This document shows, in pieces, positions 41,107 to 44,943 of a stretch of 44,943 nt of DNA (position 1 is the stretch's first letter; every line of letters begins with the position of its first letter). Origin of the DNA: Rickettsiales bacterium. GTDB taxonomy: Bacteria; Pseudomonadota; Alphaproteobacteria; Rickettsiales; SXRF01. The notes beneath the pieces were generated by a model. That model saw only the letters and a list, made by a program, of their open reading frames with translations, was not told the origin of the DNA and ran no database searches. The translations under genes were made by a program, and so were the position numbers. The stretch is taken from the NCBI GenBank assembly GCA_005792635.1, contig SXRF01000107.1:1-44943 (forward strand), given 5' to 3'.

Positions 41107-42057
41107 ATGAAAAATATTTTAATTGCTGGTGGCGCGGGTTTTATTGGCTCTCATCTATGTTCAGCGTTAGTGGCGCAGGGGCATCGCGTTGTTGCGTTTG
41201 ATGATTTTTTCACTGGCAAACGCGAAAATGTTGAGCATCTTCTGCAAACTGGGCGTTTCGAATTGTTGGAGCATGATGTCATGCAGCCATTTACCCACAC
41301 TAACGGCTTGGTTTTTGACGAGATTTACAACCTCGCCTGCCCTGCCTCGCCTGTGCATTACCAGCTAAATCCCGTCCGCACTATGATGATTAATATCATC
41401 GGCATGAAAAATCTGCTGGATCTCGCGGTGGCTCATAAAGCGCGGATTTTACAGACCTCCACCAGCGAAGTTTATGGCAATCCCGAAATTCACCCACAGC
41501 CTGAAAGCTATCTGGGCAATGTCAACACCATTGGCCCTCGCGCCTGCTCTGACGAGGGCAAACGCGCCGCCGAAACGCTGTGTTTTGATTATCACCGCGA
41601 GCATGATGTGGATATTAAAATCGTGCGGATTTTCAACACCTACGGCTCGCTAATGCGCTCTGATGACGGGCGGGTGGTTTCCAATTTCATTTGTCAGGCA
41701 CTAGAGGGAAAACCGATTACCATTTACGGCGACGGCTCGCAAACGCGCTCATTTTGTTATATTGATGATTTGGTGGATGGCATCATCCGCATGATGGAAA
41801 GCGCAGGCGGCATCACTGGGCCAATAAACCTCGGCAATGCCGACGAATTCACCGTTGAGGAGTTGGCGGAAAAAGTTATTGAACTAACAGGTAGCAAGTC
41901 GGAAATCATCTTCAAACCACTGCCACAGGACGACCCTCTGCAACGCCAACCAGACATCAGTCTTGCCAAGGAAATTCTCGGCTGGCAGCCAAAAATTGCG
42001 CTGGATCGCGGGCTTGTAAAAACTATTGAATATTTCCAGAAAACTCTTACTGTATGA
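41107..42057 (+). CDS. UDP-glucuronate decarboxylase-like SDR protein (catalytic Tyr replaced)
   Basis: 316 aa extended short-chain dehydrogenase/reductase. The NAD motif [11 protein letters not shown] is complete, and the UXS markers [20 protein letters not shown] and [19 protein letters not shown] are present. UXS converts UDP-glucuronate to UDP-xylose. In the catalytic YxxxK motif, normally CYDEGK, this protein has CSDEGK: Ser 148 replaces Tyr while Lys 152 remains. The nearby FNTYGPRM is FNTYGSLM. Either the enzyme is inactive or altered, or the base is a sequencing error. Its expected substrate is made by the GalU-Ugd pair of the same window. Confidence 0.85.
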   Translation: MKNILIAGGAGFIGSHLCSALVAQGHRVVAFDDFFTGKRENVEHLLQTGRFELLEHDVMQPFTHTNGLVFDEIYNLACPASPVHYQLNPVRTMMINIIGMKNLLDLAVAHKARILQTSTSEVYGNPEIHPQPESYLGNVNTIGPRACSDEGKRAAETLCFDYHREHDVDIKIVRIFNTYGSLMRSDDGRVVSNFICQALEGKPITIYGDGSQTRSFCYIDDLVDGIIRMMESAGGITGPINLGNADEFTVEELAEKVIELTGSKSEIIFKPLPQDDPLQRQPDISLAKEILGWQPKIALDRGLVKTIEYFQKTLTV

Positions 42058-42090
42058 AGCTATATTCCTAATAATAACCGAGGTTTCATA

Positions 42091-42858
42091 ATGCCTAAAT
42101 ATAGCGATAAAACGACACTAAAATCTGGCTTTACACTGGTAGAAATGTCCCTAGTAATCCTTATTATTGGTCTGCTTATTGGCGGTACATTGGCTGGAAG
42201 GGCTTTGCTTTATTCCGCAAAAGTTCGCTCTGCACTAAAAGATATTGAACAAATACAAACCGCCACCATCACATTTCAAGAAAAATATGAGTGCCTACCG
42301 GGGGACTGCGCCCATGCTACTAAATATTTTAGCGGCGTCACCGATGGAAATGGTGATGAACAAATAGGCGTATATGGTGTTTCAGGATATAGCGAGATGT
42401 GGCAATTCTGGTATCATCTGTCAATGGCTGGGTTATTCAGAGGAAGCTATACAGGAACTCAAGGTTCAGGTGGAGCTAATCACGCAGAGGTCGGGGTAAA
42501 TGTTCCAGCGTCAAAAATTGGTGCTGGTATTGGTTATACCGTGCTAAATTGGAATGGATATACAGATAATTGGAATGGGTGGACTTCTCTTGGAGAAAGA
42601 ACCCTCACCAAACATGCAATTCTATTTGGTAAAAGTTATTTGGATGCATACCCAACATTCGCTCAAGCCTTAACCGTTATGGACGCACTATCAATAGACA
42701 CAAAGGTAGATGATGGGAAACCAGGAACTGGCAACTGGATACATTTATATCCGTTAGTCTATCCAAACTGCGCCACAACACTATCACCAACAACGGCTGT
42801 ATATAATACAGCAACGGCTGGTGAAGCTTGTAATTTTGGAATAAAGACCGATTTTTAG
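42091..42858 (+). CDS. Type IV pilin-like protein D
   Basis: 255 aa, the most diverged of the four. A 13-residue leader ends in Gly, then FTLVEMSLVILIIGLLIGG with Glu at +5. Landmarks are kept: YECLPGDCA (here with an extra Cys pair around PGD), FWYHLSMAGLFRGSY near residue 110, LSIDTKVDDGKPGTG near 200, and two C-terminal Cys (19 residues between) ending CNFGIKTDF. It lies 33 bp downstream of the UXS-like gene in the same direction and converges with nagZ. No toxin-antitoxin pair is attached here. Confidence 0.85.
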   Translation: MPKYSDKTTLKSGFTLVEMSLVILIIGLLIGGTLAGRALLYSAKVRSALKDIEQIQTATITFQEKYECLPGDCAHATKYFSGVTDGNGDEQIGVYGVSGYSEMWQFWYHLSMAGLFRGSYTGTQGSGGANHAEVGVNVPASKIGAGIGYTVLNWNGYTDNWNGWTSLGERTLTKHAILFGKSYLDAYPTFAQALTVMDALSIDTKVDDGKPGTGNWIHLYPLVYPNCATTLSPTTAVYNTATAGEACNFGIKTDF

Positions 42859-42874
42859 ATAAGGCATAAATCAA

Positions 42875-43786
42875 CTAATCTGCTGTAATCCCAGTCATTA
42901 TCGCCCGCATTTCCGCCATATCACCGTTACAGTGCAACACAAGGTCACAACCCGCCGCCAGCACTGCTCGCGCTCTCTCGCTAAAGTCGCCGCGCATCGC
43001 CTTCATTGATAAATCGTCGCTCATCAGCAAGCCAGAAAAACCAAGCTCCTCGCGGATTAGGCGGATAGCTTTTGGCGAAACGGTCGCCATATTCTCCGCG
43101 TCAATGGCGGAAAACAACACATGTGCGGTCATCGCCAGCGGCAAATCCGCAAGTGTTTTGAACGGCACAAAGTCAGTAGCTCGCAGCTCTTCCAAGGCTG
43201 TATGCACCACAGGTAGTTCATGGTGGCTATCGGCAAACGCCCGCCCATGCCCCGGAATATGTTTAAGAACAGGCGTAACGCCTCCTGCTATCAAGCCATC
43301 CGCCATAGCGCGGGCAAGCGTTGCCACTTGCTGCGGGTCGTTGCCAAAGGCGCGGTCACCAATGATTTCATGCGCCCCAGCAATGGGAACATCAGCCAAC
43401 GGGGCGCAATTAACGGTAATTCCTAGCTTTATCAACATATTAGCGATGGAAAGCGCATTGTCATAAACGGCTTTTTTCGCCGCTTCCAAGTCAGTTTCCG
43501 CGAGCTTGGCAAACTGCGCCGCTGGCGGAAAAGCTGGAAAATGCGGTGGTTTTAGCCGCGCCACCCGCCCGCCCTCTTGGTCAATCAGTATTGGCAAATC
43601 ATCGCGCCCTGAAATTTCGCGCAACACAGCGGTCAAGTCCTTTATCTGCTGCGGATTATCACAATTCCGCGCAAATAAGATATAGCCATAAGGCTGCACC
43701 TCACGAAAAAACTCTGTTTCCTCGGCGGTTAGAGTAGTTCCAGCCATGCCAAAAATAACAGGCGATAGGTCTTTAGAAATTGTCAT
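42875..43786 (-). CDS. nagZ: Beta-N-acetylhexosaminidase NagZ
   Basis: 303 aa from MTISKDLSPVIFGMAGTTL, with AGGA eight bases upstream; an earlier in-frame start adds 25 unrelated residues. GH3-family motifs are present: LIDQEGGRVARLKPPHF, then the LKHIPGHGRAFADSHHELPV signature with its Asp-His dyad, and LLMSDDLSMKAM with the nucleophile Asp. NagZ removes GlcNAc from anhydromuropeptides in cell wall recycling. The gene follows xerC with a 22-bp gap. Confidence 0.95.
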   Translation of the reverse strand: MTISKDLSPVIFGMAGTTLTAEETEFFREVQPYGYILFARNCDNPQQIKDLTAVLREISGRDDLPILIDQEGGRVARLKPPHFPAFPPAAQFAKLAETDLEAAKKAVYDNALSIANMLIKLGITVNCAPLADVPIAGAHEIIGDRAFGNDPQQVATLARAMADGLIAGGVTPVLKHIPGHGRAFADSHHELPVVHTALEELRATDFVPFKTLADLPLAMTAHVLFSAIDAENMATVSPKAIRLIREELGFSGLLMSDDLSMKAMRGDFSERARAVLAAGCDLVLHCNGDMAEMRAIMTGITAD

Positions 43787-43808
43787 GTTTTTTTCCTGAT
43801 TTTCTGAG

Positions 43809-44732
43809 TTACGCCCTCGGATGTGCGTTTTTATATGCGGTGAGCAGGCGGTTTTTGTCAACTAATGTATAACGCTGGGTGGTGGATAAATTAACATGCC
43901 CCAACAACTCTTGAATAGAGCGCAAATCCCCACCCGCCGATAGCAAATGCGTGGCAAAACTATGGCGGAAGGCGTGTGGCGTGGTGGTTTCAGGTAAGTT
44001 CAGGCGAACGCGAACACCGCGAATTATGCGCTGAAAAACCGCCGCATCCAACGCCCCTCCGCGCACCCCCAAAAATAGCGGCGTATCCGCGCTAAAACTA
44101 TGCGGACAAGCGGAAATATATTGCTCAACCGCGCTACACACAATCGGCAGAACAGGCAATTTTCGTTGCTTATTCCCCTTCCCTGTCACCACCAGCCCAT
44201 CCATAGTTGGTGCATCCGCATAAGTCAGCGACAACGCCTCACCAATCCGCAGCCCACAACCATAAATCAGCGTGAGCAGCGCGAGATCGCGAGCATTCAC
44301 CCATTCCTCAGCGTGGGTGCTGCCAATTTCCGTTAGTGCGCCTGTGGCTTGCGTTTCCTCAAGTGCGCGGTGCAATGATTTCTTTATTTTCGCGCCACGA
44401 ATGTGAAAAATCGCCGCATTCCTCAATTTTTCTTGCTTTTCTAAATAACGAAAGAAATTTTTAACGCTAGAAAGTGCGCGGGCGTTCGATGCCGCCTCGT
44501 AATCCGCCCCTGCCCTGCTCGCCAGCCAAGCGCGTATGTCCTTCGCCTCCAGCTCTTTCAAATGCGGCAGCGCGACAGCACCGCCAAAATGTTCGGAAAG
44601 AAAAGCAAAAAAGCCCAAAAGATCGTTTTTATATGAGACAAGTGTATATTTCGACACGCGCTTCACATCCGCCAGCCAGCCTTCCCACTCACTTATTAGC
44701 CTTGCTATTGCTGGTGTTATTCGCTCGTTCAT
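43809..44732 (-). CDS. xerC: Tyrosine recombinase XerC
   Basis: 307 aa from MNERITPAIARLISEWEGWL, the usual XerC size. Longer in-frame starts (to 44858) run into a partial tRNA copy and are not credible. Catalytic residues are Arg in GCGLRIGEAL, Lys in VTGKGNKQRKLP, His and Arg in TPHAFRHSFATHLL, His in LLGHVNLSTTQRYT and the nucleophile Tyr in the YTLVDKNRL segment. XerC with XerD resolves chromosome dimers at dif. The N-terminal domain and sequence fit the housekeeping enzyme, not a phage integrase. Confidence 0.92.
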   Translation of the reverse strand: MNERITPAIARLISEWEGWLADVKRVSKYTLVSYKNDLLGFFAFLSEHFGGAVALPHLKELEAKDIRAWLASRAGADYEAASNARALSSVKNFFRYLEKQEKLRNAAIFHIRGAKIKKSLHRALEETQATGALTEIGSTHAEEWVNARDLALLTLIYGCGLRIGEALSLTYADAPTMDGLVVTGKGNKQRKLPVLPIVCSAVEQYISACPHSFSADTPLFLGVRGGALDAAVFQRIIRGVRVRLNLPETTTPHAFRHSFATHLLSAGGDLRSIQELLGHVNLSTTQRYTLVDKNRLLTAYKNAHPRA

Positions 44733-44815
44733 AAATTCCACAATAAATGTTTTTGGTACTTGCATAGTTGTTGCTGATGTGGTTATAATCCACCTCCTCC
44801 GATTTGTGGAGAGTT

Positions 44816-44840
44816 TTTTCGGTGACAGGGTGGAGCAGCC
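44816..44840 (+). repeat. Partial copy of the tRNA-fMet 5' end and its upstream flank
   Basis: TTTTCGGTGAC plus GGGTGGAGCAGCC match the start of the initiator tRNA gene and its 11-bp upstream flank at 44917-44943, except for a 2-base shortening at the tRNA 5' end. It lies 101 bp upstream of the real gene and is not followed by the rest of a tRNA. Confidence 0.7.
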
Positions 44841-44926
44841 TGCCGCAGTTTGCTTCAAGCAAACGGATACTGTTCTAAAAAGAGCTGCTAGGCTGCTTTA
44901 AGTCTGGTAGTTGATGTTTTCGGTGA

Positions 44927-44943
44927 CGCGGGGTGGAGCAGCC
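44927..44943 (+). tRNA. tRNA-fMet(CAU), 5' end only (cut by window end)
   Basis: The last 17 bases match the conserved first bases of bacterial initiator tRNA: acceptor-stem start CGCGGGG, T, GGAGCAGCC of the D arm with the characteristic unpaired first C. The rest lies outside the window. Confidence 0.75.

Noticed and set aside
43809-44858. Tyrosine recombinase as integrase of a mobile element
   Set aside because: Length, sequence and linkage fit housekeeping XerC, and no other mobile-element genes are near. The extra N-terminal residues come from a partial tRNA copy read antisense.

Overview
The window (about 45 kb, moderate GC with AT-richer islands) looks like the chromosome of an alphaproteobacterium. 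Support comes from the zapA-6S RNA-fau order, the rpmH-rnpA-yidD-yidC-engB block, acpP-fabF-mltG, a rickettsial-type tiny lipoprotein beside pstC, and many dispersed palindromic repeats. The lineage could be Rickettsiales-, Holosporales- or Micavibrio-like; the sequence alone does not settle this.

Layout. 0-10 kb: a phosphate-uptake locus (phoU, pstB, pstA, pstC, all minus strand) interrupted by murJ-cutA-pilin on the plus strand, two lipoproteins, a YafQ-type toxin-antitoxin pair and a second pilin-like gene; no pstS is present. 10-19 kb: infA, maf, a MetH-like protein that ends after the pterin domain, an AT-rich island (HExxH protein plus an orphan antitoxin), a membrane protein with His-rich domains, then engB-yidC-yidD-rnpA-rpmH. 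19-27.7 kb: a sensor histidine kinase, fau, 6S RNA, zapA, a large unknown protein, an esterase, polA and an HTH protein. 27.7-32.7 kb: ugd, galU, mltG, fabF, acpP. 32.7-37 kb: a strongly diverged monomeric-type isocitrate dehydrogenase homologue, an unknown gene and smpB. 37-45 kb: tmk, a third pilin with a Phd/RelE-type toxin-antitoxin pair, a gamma carbonic anhydrase-like gene, a second unknown gene, a UDP-glucuronate decarboxylase-like gene lacking the catalytic Tyr, a fourth pilin, nagZ, xerC, and the first 17 bases of an initiator tRNA gene.

Three themes go beyond housekeeping genes. (1) Four paralogous type IV pilin-like genes are scattered singly behind housekeeping genes, and two of them sit directly next to toxin-antitoxin pairs of different families. 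(2) Short tandem repeats of 7 or 8 bp, often as facing inverted arms, lie before murJ, at the polA start, three times in frame inside polA, and across the rnpA 3' end, where they encode the protein tail. Separately, three copies of a hairpin element share a TGTAC/GTACA tip, and one supplies the phoU ribosome binding site. (3) Two large unknown genes share one promoter architecture (TCACA-N6-TCACA, a T-rich spacer, TAGART).

Metabolic links: GalU and Ugd make UDP-glucose and UDP-glucuronate, and the UXS-like protein would act next on UDP-glucuronate. AcpP, FabF and MltG cover fatty-acid elongation and peptidoglycan processing, with MurJ and NagZ also in wall metabolism. All calls are from reading the sequence; no database search was run.
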